From positions 186,001 through 250,000 of the forward strand of contig SSMU01000005.1 of NCBI GenBank assembly GCA_004799545.1: 64,000 nt of DNA. The letters run 5' to 3'. The notes beneath the pieces are model-generated. The model had not been told where the DNA came from. It did not search any database and saw nothing but the letters and a program-made list of their open reading frames with translations. Shown here piece by piece: positions 7,695 through 16,508 of this stretch (the stretch's first letter is position 1; each line of letters starts with the position of its first letter). The position numbers were made by a program, and so were the translations under genes. This stretch comes from Phenylobacterium sp. Lineage in GTDB: Bacteria; Pseudomonadota; Alphaproteobacteria; Caulobacterales; Caulobacteraceae.

Positions 7695-8642
7695 CTAGGC
7701 CGCCACCGACAGCAGCTCGAACAGGTCGGCCGGATAGGGGGAGGCGTAGGCGGCCAGCCCCAGCCGCGCGCGCACCGCCTCGACCGGCTGGTCCCACAGC
7801 CCCTCCCAGTCGACGCCCAGCAGCGGCGGGCTCTCGCGGCCGTGGGTCCAGGCGGTGAGGATGATGTCGAGGAACAGCGGCGCCGCCTCCGGCCGTTGCA
7901 GGGCCGCCCGGGAGGTCGCCATGCCGAGGAACATCGCCGAGTAGCCATGACCGAACTGGGCGAGCTGGAAGGCCGAGATGGCCACCTCGTGCAGGCTGGT
8001 GGTGCGGTAGCCCGCCGCCAGGTGCCAGAGGTCGTGGCACTGCAGGATTCGGGTGTTGAGGTAGTCGAGCGGCGGCGGCAGGTTGGCGAGGCCGAGGGCG
8101 TCTCGGTCGAGCACCTCGAGGTCGAAGCCGTTCTCGACGATCAGGGCGTGGAAGTCGCCGCCCAGCGAGCCGGCCGGGCAACGGGCCAGGGCCTCCAGGG
8201 TGAAGCGCCGCGGATAGCCCTGGGCGACCGCCTCGGCGCAGCCGGGATAGGCCAGGGCCATGGCCCCGATCCGGGCCGCGGCGCCGGGCGACAGATGGCC
8301 CAGCAGCGCGGCCGTGCGCTCGGTGACCCCGCCCGCCCCCAGGCTCCCCGGCGGCTCGGCGAGCAGGGCCCAGAAGGCTTGCCAGAACCCCGCCGGGATC
8401 GGCTCCGGGGGCAGCTCGGGCGCGACGATCGGCGGGGCCTGCGGCGCGCGGCCCAGCCACCCGGCCGCCGCCGCGTCGTAGATCGCCGGCAGCCGCTCCG
8501 GGGTCGCCGTCGCCGCCCGCAGCCACAGCGCCGCCAGCGCCCGGAAGTCCTCGGCCTCGCCGCCGGCCCGCAGCCGCGCGGCCACGGCCTGGGCGTCGCC
8601 GGCCGGCGCCTGGACGAGCGCCTCGAACCCCGCGCGGTCCAT
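7695..8642 (-). CDS. Coq4-like ubiquinone biosynthesis protein
   Basis: A 315-residue protein. The zinc-binding signature of Coq4 is present: HDLWH at about residues 203-207 followed eleven residues later by Glu219 in SLHEVAIS. Coq4 organises the ubiquinone biosynthetic complex and has been linked to ring decarboxylation and hydroxylation; bacterial relatives are less well characterised. The start chosen is the ATG at 8642, because the frame upstream runs through the EF-hand gene without family resemblance. This ATG overlaps the EF-hand stop by one base (TGATG), so the two are translationally coupled. The Coq4 region is in the C-terminal two thirds; the first 110 residues are Ala-rich helices. 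Confidence 0.75.
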   Translation of the reverse strand: MDRAGFEALVQAPAGDAQAVAARLRAGGEAEDFRALAALWLRAATATPERLPAIYDAAAAGWLGRAPQAPPIVAPELPPEPIPAGFWQAFWALLAEPPGSLGAGGVTERTAALLGHLSPGAAARIGAMALAYPGCAEAVAQGYPRRFTLEALARCPAGSLGGDFHALIVENGFDLEVLDRDALGLANLPPPLDYLNTRILQCHDLWHLAAGYRTTSLHEVAISAFQLAQFGHGYSAMFLGMATSRAALQRPEAAPLFLDIILTAWTHGRESPPLLGVDWEGLWDQPVEAVRARLGLAAYASPYPADLFELLSVAA

Positions 8643-8974
8643 CAGTGCGGGCTGGCGGGCGTGGCGGGCGGCGCCGGCGGCGGGCTCGTGGGCGGCGCCG
8701 GCTGGGCGGGTTGCCCGCCGCCGCCCGGCCGCATCCGCGCCATCGCCGCGGCCAGCTCCTCGACGGTGATCTTGCCGTCGTGGTTGGTGTCGACGAGGTC
8801 GAACCGCTCGGCCGGCCGGCCGGCGGCCACCCACTCGTCCTTGCTGATCGTGCCGTCGCCGTCCTTGTCCCAGGCCTTCACGATGTCGGCCGGCGAGGGC
8901 ATCTGGGCGGCGGCGACGCCCGCCACGCCGGTGACGGCCAGGGCGGCCGCGGCGGCGAGAATGAGGGTGCGCAT
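8642..8974 (-). CDS. Secreted EF-hand calcium-binding protein
   Basis: A 110-residue protein with an N-terminal signal peptide (MRTLILAAAAALAVTGVAG... cleaved near AAAQ). Two EF-hand loops are visible: DKDGDGTISKDE at about residues 36-47 and DTNHDGKITVEE at about 59-70, both with the correct acidic positions for Ca2+ binding. A Pro/Ala-rich tail follows. It is expected to be periplasmic. The start at 8974 is chosen because it opens the signal peptide; longer versions add an unrelated leader. It is coupled to the Coq4-like gene by a one-base overlap, although a functional link is not obvious. Confidence 0.8.
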   Translation of the reverse strand: MRTLILAAAAALAVTGVAGVAAAQMPSPADIVKAWDKDGDGTISKDEWVAAGRPAERFDLVDTNHDGKITVEELAAAMARMRPGGGGQPAQPAPPTSPPPAPPATPASPH

Positions 8975-9027
8975 CGTGAGGTGTCTCCTTGGGTCGCCGG
9001 AAGTATCGGCTGTCCCGGGCGCGCGCA

Positions 9028-9987
9028 TCAAGCCTGCCGCGCGTCCGCCTCGGCGCGCCAGGGGCCGAGGACCCCCAGCTGGTCGAGGCGGGCGAACAGG
9101 CGGCGCACATTGATCAGGTTCTCGTCAAGCAGGGTCGCGGCGTGGGCGGCGGCCTCCGGCGGGACGGCGGCGACGTGGCCCTTCGGCGCGCGACGGCAGA
9201 AGCCCCGCTCGGTGAGGGCCTGCAGATGGCGCCGGGCGGTCTCACGCGGCAGGCCGAGGTGGGCGGCGAGCGGCAGGGCGCGGACGGGTTTCAGCCGGCG
9301 GCCGAGCTCGGCGGCGGGGACGGCGAGGTCGGCGTCGCCGAGCGGCGCCAGGCCGATGCAGGCCAGCTCCAGGAAAACGATGCCGTCCACCAGGCCGCCG
9401 GTCAGCGCCATCAGGCCCGCGCTGGTGCGCAGCACATATTCGGCCAGCACCCGGTCGGCGGCGCGGATCGGCTGGGCGGGCGTCTCCGGCGGCGGCGTGC
9501 GGGCGCCGTCGGATGGGACGGCGCCCAGGCGCACGGCCTCCAGGTGAAAGCCCTTCAGCCGCGCATAGCGGCTGGCCTGGATCGCCAGGTAGGCGGCCGA
9601 GGTGACCGCGGCGTGGGGCGCGTAGACGCCGCGCGGGGTGATCACGCACTGGCCCGCCTTGGCCATCTGGCCGATGCGGCGGCGCACAGTCTCGAACGGC
9701 AGGTCGAGGGACTCGGCGATGGCGTTGACGCTGACCGGACGGCGCAGCTCGTCCGGCGCCGCGGCGCCTTGCGAGCCGTACTCGAGCTGCAGGGCCGGAT
9801 CCTGGTTGATCAGCGCCTGGTTGGCTTCCAGCACCGCGGCCAGGATCAGCGGTTCCAGCAGGTGGCCGCCGGCCCGGCTGATCTGTTCCAGGTCGGCGAT
9901 GAAGGCGGCCGAGGCCCGGCCCAGGCTCCAGGCGAGGGGCGCCACGGCGCGCGCGGGGGTCTCTGGCTGGCTCCAGGCTTCCGACAC
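9028..9987 (-). CDS. Putative transcriptional regulator with two winged-helix regions
   Basis: A 319-residue cytoplasmic protein with a GTG start. Two winged-helix-like segments are visible: around residues 85-125 (VNAIAESLDLPFETVRRRIG) and 240-275 (LAAHLGLPRETARRHLQALT), each with the hydrophobic spacing of a recognition helix followed by a basic wing. I do not recognise a named family. It lies 7 bases behind the SDR gene in the same direction and is probably cotranscribed with it, so regulation of that enzyme or of a related pathway is plausible but inferred. Length and codon use match the flanks. Confidence 0.65.
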   Translation of the reverse strand: MSEAWSQPETPARAVAPLAWSLGRASAAFIADLEQISRAGGHLLEPLILAAVLEANQALINQDPALQLEYGSQGAAAPDELRRPVSVNAIAESLDLPFETVRRRIGQMAKAGQCVITPRGVYAPHAAVTSAAYLAIQASRYARLKGFHLEAVRLGAVPSDGARTPPPETPAQPIRAADRVLAEYVLRTSAGLMALTGGLVDGIVFLELACIGLAPLGDADLAVPAAELGRRLKPVRALPLAAHLGLPRETARRHLQALTERGFCRRAPKGHVAAVPPEAAAHAATLLDENLINVRRLFARLDQLGVLGPWRAEADARQA

Positions 9988-9994
9988 CGACGGA

Positions 9995-10966
9995 TCAGCC
10001 GCCGAGCTTCCAGCCCACTTCGCTGGCCAGCTTCTGGAAGAAGCTGGGCTCGTAGGCCTCTTCCGGATCCGAGCGCACCAGTTCGTCCATGCGATGGGCG
10101 TCGTCGCCCACCAGGATCCGCCAGCGGTCGGCCTTGACCCCGTCGAGGATGATCTTGGCGGCCTCGGCGGCGCTGGTCGGCGCCTCCTCCAGGAAGCGGC
10201 GGTGCTGCTCGGCGGCCAGCGCCTGGATGGCCTGGTCGGTGAGCTGGCTCACGTCGACGCCGGAGCGGGCGATGCGGGCCCGTGCGCGCTCCAGGTCCTC
10301 AGGCGACAGCTGGTCCTCGTCGCGACCGGTCATCACCTTGCGGGAGTTGGCGACGATGGAGGTGCCGATGTGGCCGGGCATCACCACACTGGCCTTGATG
10401 TGCGGGGCGGTGAGCCGCAGGTCGGTGACCAGGGCTTCGGTGAAGCCCTTCACCGCGAACTTGGCGGCGGCGTAGGCGGTGTGGCTGACGCTGGGGCCGA
10501 GGCTCGCCCAGAAGCCGTTGACCGAGGAGGTGTTGACGATGTGCGCCTCGTCGGCCGCCTGCATCAGCGGCAGGAAGGTGCGGCAGCCGAGATAGACCCC
10601 GCCCCAGCAGACGTTGAAGGTCTTCTCCCACTCGGCGCGCGGATCGTTGACGAAGCTGCCGCCGCCGCCGATGCCGGCGTTGTTGAACAGCAGGTGCAGC
10701 CGGTCGGCGTTGTGCTGCGTCTCAAACTCCGAGCGGAAGCGGACCAGCTGGCTCTCGTCGGAGACGTCGGCCAGGTGGGCGGTCACCTTAGTCCCCTGCG
10801 GCGGACGGTCCTTCTCGATGATCGCTTGCGTCTCCGCCATGTTCTTCGCCGAGACGTCGCACATGGCCACGTTGCAGCCTTCGGCGGCGAGCTGGCGGGC
10901 GAGCTCGCGCCCCATGCCCGTGCCGCCGCCGGTGACCACCGCGAACCGGCCGGTGAAGTCCTTCAT
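9995..10966 (-). CDS. Short-chain dehydrogenase/reductase
   Basis: A 323-residue classical SDR. The NAD(P) motif is TGGGTGMG near the N-terminus, the NNAG motif follows strand 4, and the catalytic residues are the Ser of NTSSVNGF and the YAAAK tetrad. The C-terminus is about 60 residues longer than in a minimal SDR. The ATG at 10966 is preferred over the one at 10996 because it has a ribosome site (AGGGAGC) and starts directly before the Rossmann fold (MKDFTGRFAVVTGG). Substrate is unknown. It is the first gene of a minus-strand set with the winged-helix regulator, and diverges from the CAP-domain gene. Confidence 0.85.
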   Translation of the reverse strand: MKDFTGRFAVVTGGGTGMGRELARQLAAEGCNVAMCDVSAKNMAETQAIIEKDRPPQGTKVTAHLADVSDESQLVRFRSEFETQHNADRLHLLFNNAGIGGGGSFVNDPRAEWEKTFNVCWGGVYLGCRTFLPLMQAADEAHIVNTSSVNGFWASLGPSVSHTAYAAAKFAVKGFTEALVTDLRLTAPHIKASVVMPGHIGTSIVANSRKVMTGRDEDQLSPEDLERARARIARSGVDVSQLTDQAIQALAAEQHRRFLEEAPTSAAEAAKIILDGVKADRWRILVGDDAHRMDELVRSDPEEAYEPSFFQKLASEVGWKLGG

Positions 10967-11109
10967 GGCGTGCTCCCTGAGTTGCCGGCCGGACAATGCG
11001 TCGGTGAGGGCGTCGATGTCATCCCCGGCGGCGGGATTTTGCCGCAGCGAGGCGCCCGGCGCGGCCGTGGTACCTCGGTCGACGGGACGTTTGTGACATT
11101 GGGGCTTCC

Positions 11110-11715
11110 ATGCGCCAGGCCTGCGCCCTCGCCGCCGCCGTGATCGGCGGGCTCTCCCTCATCGCCCATCCCGCCGCCGCCCAGACCCTGGATGCTGCGG
11201 TGCTGAAGGAGGTCAATTTCGCCAGGACCCATCCGGCCGCCTATGCCCGCCAGCTTGAGCGGGCTGCCGAGCGTGGCGGGCCCGAGGGTTATTCGGAGGT
11301 CGGCAACGAGGACGTCGACGCCATGGCCGAGGCGATCGGCTTCCTGATGCGCCAGCAACCGCTGCCGCCGCTGAAGGAGAGCGAGGGGCTGGCCGCGGCG
11401 GCCCGGGCGCACGCCATCGCCCAGGGGCGGACCTATCAGGTCGGCCACGTCAGCCCGAACGGCGCGGGGCTGTCGGATCGGCTGCACGCCCACGGCGTCT
11501 GGGCAGGCCTGGCGGCCGAGGACATCTCCTACGGCTACCACGATCCCGCCGAGGTGGTCCGCCAGCTGATCGTCGATTCCGGCGTGCCGAACCGCGGCCA
11601 CCGGGAGAACATCTTCGGCGCCCACTACCAGGCGGCCGGCGTCAGCTGCGCGCCGCACCGGGAATACGGCGCCATGTGCGTCATCGACTTCGCCGGCGCC
11701 TTCGTGAAGCGCTAG
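11110..11715 (+). CDS. Secreted CAP/SCP-domain protein (YkwD-like)
   Basis: A 201-residue protein with a signal peptide (residues 1-25, ending AHPAAAQ). The CAP domain covers most of the rest: FARTHPAAYA near the start, HAIAQGRTYQVGHVSPNG in the middle, AEDISYGYHDP, and the C-terminal signature NRGHRENIFG. The two His and two Glu expected in the CAP cavity appear to be present (HVSP, AEDI, HRENI). Bacterial CAP proteins are secreted or periplasmic and their biochemical role is uncertain. It is followed 45 bases later by an SDR in the same direction. Confidence 0.85.
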   Translation: MRQACALAAAVIGGLSLIAHPAAAQTLDAAVLKEVNFARTHPAAYARQLERAAERGGPEGYSEVGNEDVDAMAEAIGFLMRQQPLPPLKESEGLAAAARAHAIAQGRTYQVGHVSPNGAGLSDRLHAHGVWAGLAAEDISYGYHDPAEVVRQLIVDSGVPNRGHRENIFGAHYQAAGVSCAPHREYGAMCVIDFAGAFVKR

Positions 11716-11760
11716 CGCATCGGCGCGACCCCCAGTAGGACGCCGGGCAGGAGGGCGTCC

Positions 11761-12474
11761 ATGACCCAACCTCACATCCTCGTCACCGGCTCGACCCGCG
11801 GCATCGGCGCCGCCGTCGTCGAGGCGCTGGCCGCCCGCGGCGCGCGGGTGGTGGGCCACGGGCGGACCGCGGGGCCGGAGGTGGTGGCTGCCGATCTCGC
11901 CGAGCCCGGGGCCGCGGACCGGCTGTGGGCCGAGGCGATGACGCGGCTCGACGGCCGGATCGATGCGGTGGTCAACAACGCCGGGGTGTTCGAACCGATC
12001 GCCGTCGACTCGGCGCCGGGCGACTGGGCCGCCGCCTGGGCGCGGACGATGCAGATCAACCTGCAGGCCGCCGCCGACCTCTGCCGCGCGGCGGTGCTGC
12101 ACTTGCGGGATCGCGGCGCGGGCGGACGGATTGTCAATGTGGCGAGCCGGGCGGCCTATCGTGGCGACAGTCCGGCGCACTGGCACTACGCCGCCTCCAA
12201 GGCCGGCATGGTCGGCATGACCAAGTCGATCGCCCGCGGCTATGCGGTGGAACAGATCCTAGCCTTCGCGGTTTGCCCCGGTTTCGTGATGACCGGCATG
12301 GCGGAGGACTATCTGGCGAGCCGCGGCGGCGACAAGCTGTTGGCCGACATCCCGCTCGGCCGGGTGGCGCGGCCAGAGGAGGTGGCGAGCGCGGTCGCCT
12401 ACCTGGCGCTGGACGCGCCCGCCTCGATGACCGGGGCGGTTCTGGACATCAACGGCGCGAGCTTCGTCCGCTGA
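11761..12474 (+). CDS. Short-chain dehydrogenase/reductase (FabG-like)
   Basis: A 237-residue classical SDR. TGSTRGIG is the cofactor loop near residue 9, NNAG lies near 82, and the catalytic set is the Ser of NVASRAAYRG with the YAASK motif. The C-terminus (GAVLDINGASFVR) is the usual FabG-like ending. Length is normal. It could reduce a small ketone or dehydrogenate an alcohol; the sequence alone does not give the substrate. A ribosome site (AGGAGGG) precedes the ATG. Confidence 0.85.
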   Translation: MTQPHILVTGSTRGIGAAVVEALAARGARVVGHGRTAGPEVVAADLAEPGAADRLWAEAMTRLDGRIDAVVNNAGVFEPIAVDSAPGDWAAAWARTMQINLQAAADLCRAAVLHLRDRGAGGRIVNVASRAAYRGDSPAHWHYAASKAGMVGMTKSIARGYAVEQILAFAVCPGFVMTGMAEDYLASRGGDKLLADIPLGRVARPEEVASAVAYLALDAPASMTGAVLDINGASFVR

Positions 12475-12657
12475 CAGTGGGCGTGCATCGTCTTGAAGCA
12501 ACGGCGCTTTTGCCTTGAGTGTTCCTGGCGCATCCGAAAGATGAACAGAACATAACGGCAAGAACGCGAGAACCATTCAAAGCCTGGCGTGTTTATTCCG
12601 CTCCAAGAGGCCGCCCGGTAGCTGGCGACCCAGAACAAAGGAATTGGAGCGATCGCC

Positions 12658-13071
12658 ATGAAAACTGCTGCTATCACCGGCGCCGTCATCGCCGCCCTGG
12701 CGGCAGGCGCTCTCGCAACCCCGACCTTCGCGCAGGATCCCTGCCAGCAACGCAAGCACAGCAACGGCACGGCCGGCGCCTTGCTCGGCGGTCTGGCGGG
12801 CGCGGTCATCGGCTCGAACCTCGCCGGCCATGGCGCCAAGACCGGCGGCACGATCATCGGCGGCGTCGCCGGCGCCGCGATCGGCAACAACATCGGCCGC
12901 AGCGGCACCAAGTGCGACGGCTACGCCTATTACAACAACGGCTACTACGACCGCGACCGCCACTGGCACGCCTACTCGTCGTCGACCTACAACGGCGGCG
13001 ACAACGGCCAGTACGGCGCCAACAACGGCTACTACGATCGAGATGGCGCCTGGCGCCGCAACCCGTACTAA
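12658..13071 (+). CDS. Secreted glycine-zipper 2TM protein
   Basis: A 137-residue protein with a signal peptide (residues 1-25). The glycine-zipper pair (GALLGGLAGAVIG and GGTIIGGVAGAAIGNNIG) spans residues about 39-82, as in Rickettsia 17-kDa antigen-like proteins that sit in or near the outer membrane. The C-terminal part is rich in Tyr, Asn, Gly and Asp, with repeats of the NNGYYDRD type (twice). Cys28 and Cys86 are the only cysteines and could pair. The 183 bases before it have no other gene and presumably carry its promoter; a ribosome site (GGAGCG) precedes the start. Confidence 0.8.
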   Translation: MKTAAITGAVIAALAAGALATPTFAQDPCQQRKHSNGTAGALLGGLAGAVIGSNLAGHGAKTGGTIIGGVAGAAIGNNIGRSGTKCDGYAYYNNGYYDRDRHWHAYSSSTYNGGDNGQYGANNGYYDRDGAWRRNPY

Positions 13072-13097
13072 CCGGACCTGACATCCGGCGCTTGGGC

Positions 13098-13122
13098 GGC
13101 CGCATCCCACCGGGGTGCGGCC
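13098..13122. terminator. Hairpin between convergent genes
   Basis: GGCCGCA and TGCGGCC form a stem around TCCCACCGGGG. It lies after the glycine-zipper gene and before the convergent gene ending at 13146. There is no T-run, so it is only a candidate terminator. Confidence 0.4.
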
Positions 13123-13145
13123 GTCGTGCTGTCGGGCTCCCGGCC

Positions 13146-13349
13146 CTAGCTTAGCGGCCGATCGAGGCTGGCCAGCAGGGCGGCGCCCGCGGCGGTGATG
13201 TCCCAGCCCTCGCGGCTGCGCTCGGCGAGGCCGAGGTCGGTGAGCGCGCGGGCGTCGGCGATCCTGACGAACGGAACCTCCTGGCCGTCCCGCTTGCGCG
13301 CCAGGTTGCGCAGGGCGTGGATCTGGGTCTCAGTCAGGCCGTCGGCCAT
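13146..13349 (-). CDS. Small winged-helix-like protein
   Basis: A 67-residue protein (MADGLTETQIHALRNLARKR...). The pattern, a helix pair, then VRIADARALTDLGLAERS and a hairpin GWDITAAGAALLAS, resembles a compact winged helix of the MarR type, as seen in many small alphaproteobacterial proteins. It would be cytoplasmic. It lies directly downstream of a 37-residue basic protein in the same direction, with 11 bases between them. No partner or target can be named. Confidence 0.6.
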   Translation of the reverse strand: MADGLTETQIHALRNLARKRDGQEVPFVRIADARALTDLGLAERSREGWDITAAGAALLASLDRPLS

Positions 13350-13360
13350 CGCGGGCCGCG

Positions 13361-13474
13361 CTATTTCTTCTTGGCGGGCGGGCTGGCCCAGCTGACGGCC
13401 GCCGCGGCCGGCTTGGCCTTCTCCTGCTTCGGCTTGCGGGTTTCTCGCGTCGAGCGTTTCTGGCCCTTGGCCAT
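13361..13474 (-). CDS. Very small basic Lys/Ala-rich protein
   Basis: A 37-residue frame starting at ATG 13474: MAKGQKRSTRETRKPKQEKA, then an Ala/Pro stretch and a PPAKKK end. The upstream sequence has a ribosome-site-like AAGGATGC. The composition (MAKGQ-x-R-S, KPK, KKK tail) matches tiny conserved basic proteins often annotated as hypothetical in alphaproteobacteria; this comparison is from memory. It could bind nucleic acid by charge. It is probably cotranscribed with the winged-helix gene at 13146-13349. Confidence 0.6.
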   Translation of the reverse strand: MAKGQKRSTRETRKPKQEKAKPAAAAVSWASPPAKKK

Positions 13475-13545
13475 GGCGAGCATCCTTCGGTCGGTGAGGG
13501 CGGAGCCTAGCATGGCCGACCCGACGCGGCGCGGGATAGTTGGCC

Positions 13546-14622
13546 CTAGCTTCCCGAGCGCGCCAAGAGCGCCTGCAGCTCGTCCTGCCAGAGTGCGGCC
13601 CAGGTGTGGGTGCCGTGACCGTGGGTGTTGGGCGAGGCCGGGATCAGCACGAACCTGGCGTGCTTGATCCGCTTCACCTCGCGCGGCGCGATGCCGAGCT
13701 CCGGCGGGTTGATGAAATCATCGGCGGAGTTGATCCAGGTGAGCGGAGCGGTGATCCGCTCGAGGCCCGCGGAGGGGTCGTAGGTGCGCGACGAGGCCAC
13801 CTGATAGAGCAGGTCGTTGGCGTCGAGGCTTTTCAGCCGCTGCGGCAGCTGGGTCTCGTACCACGCCTTCACCTTGTCGCCGGTCGGCAGCTCGAGCTGC
13901 ATGGGCAGCGGCGAGGCGCCGGCGACCATCAGCAGGTTCTCGGCGCCCTTCAGCCCCTCGATGGGCTGGGCCTGGTACTCGCCGCCCTGCCAGGCCGGAT
14001 CGGTGGTGATGGCGTCCATCACCATCTGCCGCCACAGCCGGTTGCGGCCGGCGATCTCCACCGGCAGGCAGGCGAGCGGCATCAGCGCCCGCACCTCGTC
14101 GGGCCAGGTCTCGCCCCACATGAAGCTGTGCATGCAGCCCATGGAGGTGCCCATGACCAGGCGCAGCTTCTGGATTCCGAGGCTGCGGGTGATGGCGTGC
14201 TCGCCCTCCACCATGTCGGCGTAGTCGTAGTGCGGGAAGCGGGCGCGCAGGCCATCGGACGGCTTGGAGGAGTCCCCATGGCCGATGTCGTCGGGCATGA
14301 CGATGAAGTACCTGGCCGGGTCGAGCGCGCCGCCGGGAACGAACAGCACGTCGGCGAACTGCGGCGCCCGGAACTGCCGCCCCGAGCCGCCGGTGCCGTG
14401 CAGGACCAGGACGGCGTTGACCACATGGCCGCCGGCGTCGCGGCGCGGGGAGCCCAGCGTGTAGTAGTGCAGCTTGAGCTCGGGCAGGGTCTCGCCGGAG
14501 CGGAAGTGGAAGTCCTTCAGCACTAGGTCGTGGGCCTGCGGCTCGGGTGCGGCCTGGGCGACGGTCGCGAGAGCCAGCGCGCCAACCGCGCCGGCGAGCG
14601 CCGAGAGCAGAGATTTCATCAT
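13546..14622 (-). CDS. Secreted alpha/beta hydrolase, homoserine acetyltransferase-like
   Basis: A 358-residue protein with a signal peptide (about 24 residues, ending AQAA). The alpha/beta hydrolase core shows the HGTGGSG oxyanion region, the DDIGHGDSSKP segment, a nucleophile elbow GTSMGCMHS and a late Asp and His (NSADDFINPP; NTHGHGTHTW). The overall pattern follows MetX/homoserine O-acetyltransferase-like enzymes, but export makes a methionine role unlikely. An esterase or other hydrolase activity is more plausible. It follows the S10 peptidase gene by 16 bases on the same strand, so the two form a secreted-hydrolase operon. Confidence 0.8.
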   Translation of the reverse strand: MMKSLLSALAGAVGALALATVAQAAPEPQAHDLVLKDFHFRSGETLPELKLHYYTLGSPRRDAGGHVVNAVLVLHGTGGSGRQFRAPQFADVLFVPGGALDPARYFIVMPDDIGHGDSSKPSDGLRARFPHYDYADMVEGEHAITRSLGIQKLRLVMGTSMGCMHSFMWGETWPDEVRALMPLACLPVEIAGRNRLWRQMVMDAITTDPAWQGGEYQAQPIEGLKGAENLLMVAGASPLPMQLELPTGDKVKAWYETQLPQRLKSLDANDLLYQVASSRTYDPSAGLERITAPLTWINSADDFINPPELGIAPREVKRIKHARFVLIPASPNTHGHGTHTWAALWQDELQALLARSGS

Positions 14623-14638
14623 CGGCTTCCTCAGGTCG

Positions 14639-16297
14639 CTACCGCGCCAGCGCCTCGTCCATCATCCGCTCGACATCGCCGCGCAGGGATTTGAAGGCCT
14701 CCGGGTTCAGATAGACCATGTGGCCGGAGGGGTAGTAGGCGAAGTGCACGTTGCCGCGCAGCGGGGCGTCCAGCCACATGTGCGCGAGGTCGTACTCGGT
14801 GCCGAAGAACGGCGTGGCCATGTCGTAGAGCCCGTTCAACGAATAGACCTGCAGGTGCGGGTTCTCGCGGATCGCCATGCCGAGGTCCTGGGCGGTGTCG
14901 GCGACGGCCGAGGGGAAGCGCGACCCGGGCGCCTTGTGCTTCCAGTTCCACGCCGGGTTGATGCCCTCGCCGGACGGCCGGTAGGCGAGATCCGTCGTAT
15001 AGCCGAGGTCGCGCTCCAGATAGTCGTGGATGGCGCCGGTGAAGGCGCCGGCGACCGCCACGTCGGAGGCGTCGTACTCGGGCCCCTCGCCGGCCGCGTC
15101 GGTGTCCGTCCCGGTGTAGCGGGAATCGTAGCGGCCGACGGTCAGCCGCTGGTCGCGCAGCAGCTCCTTGCGGAACCGCTGCAGGTCGAGCCGCAGGTTC
15201 ACCTGCTTCAGGTAGGCGACGGAAACCCCGATGTAGGCGCTCATCTGCCGGGCGGTGGCGTCAAGCTCGGCGTCGGAGATGTCGTGGCCCTTGGAGAGCG
15301 CCACGGTGTAAGGCCCGGCCGCCCAGGCGCGCACCTCGCGCAGGAAGGCCGGCAGATCGGCCGGCGTCGGGATCTTGTGGTGATAGGCCGCCGCCGCCGC
15401 GTAGCTCGGCAGGTAGGTCGAGTACATGTGGTCGAAGCCGGCGTCGCGCATGCCGTAGTTGAGGATCGAGGACAGCAGGAAGACCCCGTTGAACTGCATG
15501 CCCTGGCTCTGCAGGGCGTAGACCAGGCCCGCCGAACGGGTGGTGCCGTAGCTCTCGCCGAACAGGAACTTCGGGCTGTTCCAGCGGTGGTTGATGGTCA
15601 CGTAGCGGGTGATGCCGCGGGCGAAGGCGTCGATGTCCTCGTCAACGCCCCAGAAGGTGGTCCCCTTGGTGTCGCCGAGCGGGCGGGAATAGCCGGCGCC
15701 GATGGCGTCGAGGAACACCAGGTCGGTCTTGTTCAGCAGGGTGTCGGGGTTGGGGCCGTAGGGGAAGGGCGCCGGGCCGACCGACTGGGCGTTGGGCGTG
15801 CGCACCCGAACCGGCCCGAAGGTGCCCATGTGCAGCCACAGCGACGCCGAGCCCGGTCCGCCGTTGTAGAGGAAGGTGACAGGCCGCTCGGGCTCGCCCT
15901 TGGCCCGGTCAGCCACGTAGGCGACGTAGAACATGCTGGCGATCGGCTTGCCGTCGTCGTCGCGGATGGTGAGCGTGCCGGCGGTGGCCGTGTAGGCGAT
16001 CGCGCCGTGCGGCGTGGCCACCGTGTGGTGGGTGACCCGGGCCGCCTCGGCCACGGGGGCGGTGGCGATGTCGGAGTCGCCGATCTTGCGCTCGCTGGCG
16101 GCCTCGCCGCGGGCGGAGCGGCGCTCGACCACAGGGCCGGCCTGCTGCGGCTCGTCGGGCGCAGCCGATTGGCGAGCCGCGGCGCTGGGCGTGCGCTCGG
16201 CCGAGGGCGTGCGGCCCGGCTGGTTCTGGGCATAGGCCGAGGCCGCCAGCGCGAGACAAAAAATACCCGCCAAGGCGGCGATCAGCGGACGAACCAC
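14639..16297 (-). CDS. Secreted S10-family serine carboxypeptidase
   Basis: A 552-residue protein with a GTG start and a signal peptide (MVRPLIAALAGIFCLALAAS...). S10 family motifs are clear: NGGPGSASLWLHMG (oxyanion hole), GESYGTTRSAGL (catalytic Ser), and a C-terminal YDMATPFFGTE (catalytic Asp region) with PSGHMVYLN (catalytic His). These enzymes cleave C-terminal residues from peptides. A Gln/Pro/Ala/Ser-rich linker of about 50 residues follows the signal peptide. It is the first gene of the operon with the hydrolase at 13546-14622 and diverges from the small secreted protein at 16509. Confidence 0.9.
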   Translation of the reverse strand: MVRPLIAALAGIFCLALAASAYAQNQPGRTPSAERTPSAAARQSAAPDEPQQAGPVVERRSARGEAASERKIGDSDIATAPVAEAARVTHHTVATPHGAIAYTATAGTLTIRDDDGKPIASMFYVAYVADRAKGEPERPVTFLYNGGPGSASLWLHMGTFGPVRVRTPNAQSVGPAPFPYGPNPDTLLNKTDLVFLDAIGAGYSRPLGDTKGTTFWGVDEDIDAFARGITRYVTINHRWNSPKFLFGESYGTTRSAGLVYALQSQGMQFNGVFLLSSILNYGMRDAGFDHMYSTYLPSYAAAAAYHHKIPTPADLPAFLREVRAWAAGPYTVALSKGHDISDAELDATARQMSAYIGVSVAYLKQVNLRLDLQRFRKELLRDQRLTVGRYDSRYTGTDTDAAGEGPEYDASDVAVAGAFTGAIHDYLERDLGYTTDLAYRPSGEGINPAWNWKHKAPGSRFPSAVADTAQDLGMAIRENPHLQVYSLNGLYDMATPFFGTEYDLAHMWLDAPLRGNVHFAYYPSGHMVYLNPEAFKSLRGDVERMMDEALAR

Positions 16298-16508
16298 GGC
16301 GCAACTCCCCCAAACCCCGGCGCCGACAGCCCGCGCCCCTCGAAGTCGGCGATAAAAGCCGACCCGCGGCGCCGGCGCAACGGCCCAGCCGCACAGAAGC
16401 TCTCGCTTGGCTGAAGGCCGCGTTCAGCGAGGGTTCAGGCGCTGCGCCTTATCCCTGGATGCAAGATCGCTGATCCAGACGAACGGATCGGCCAGAAGGA
16501 GAACGAGT

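Noticed and set aside
14474-16414. 646-codon plus-strand frame opposite the S10 peptidase
   Set aside because: Antisense of a clear serine carboxypeptidase; no ribosome site or recognisable domain.
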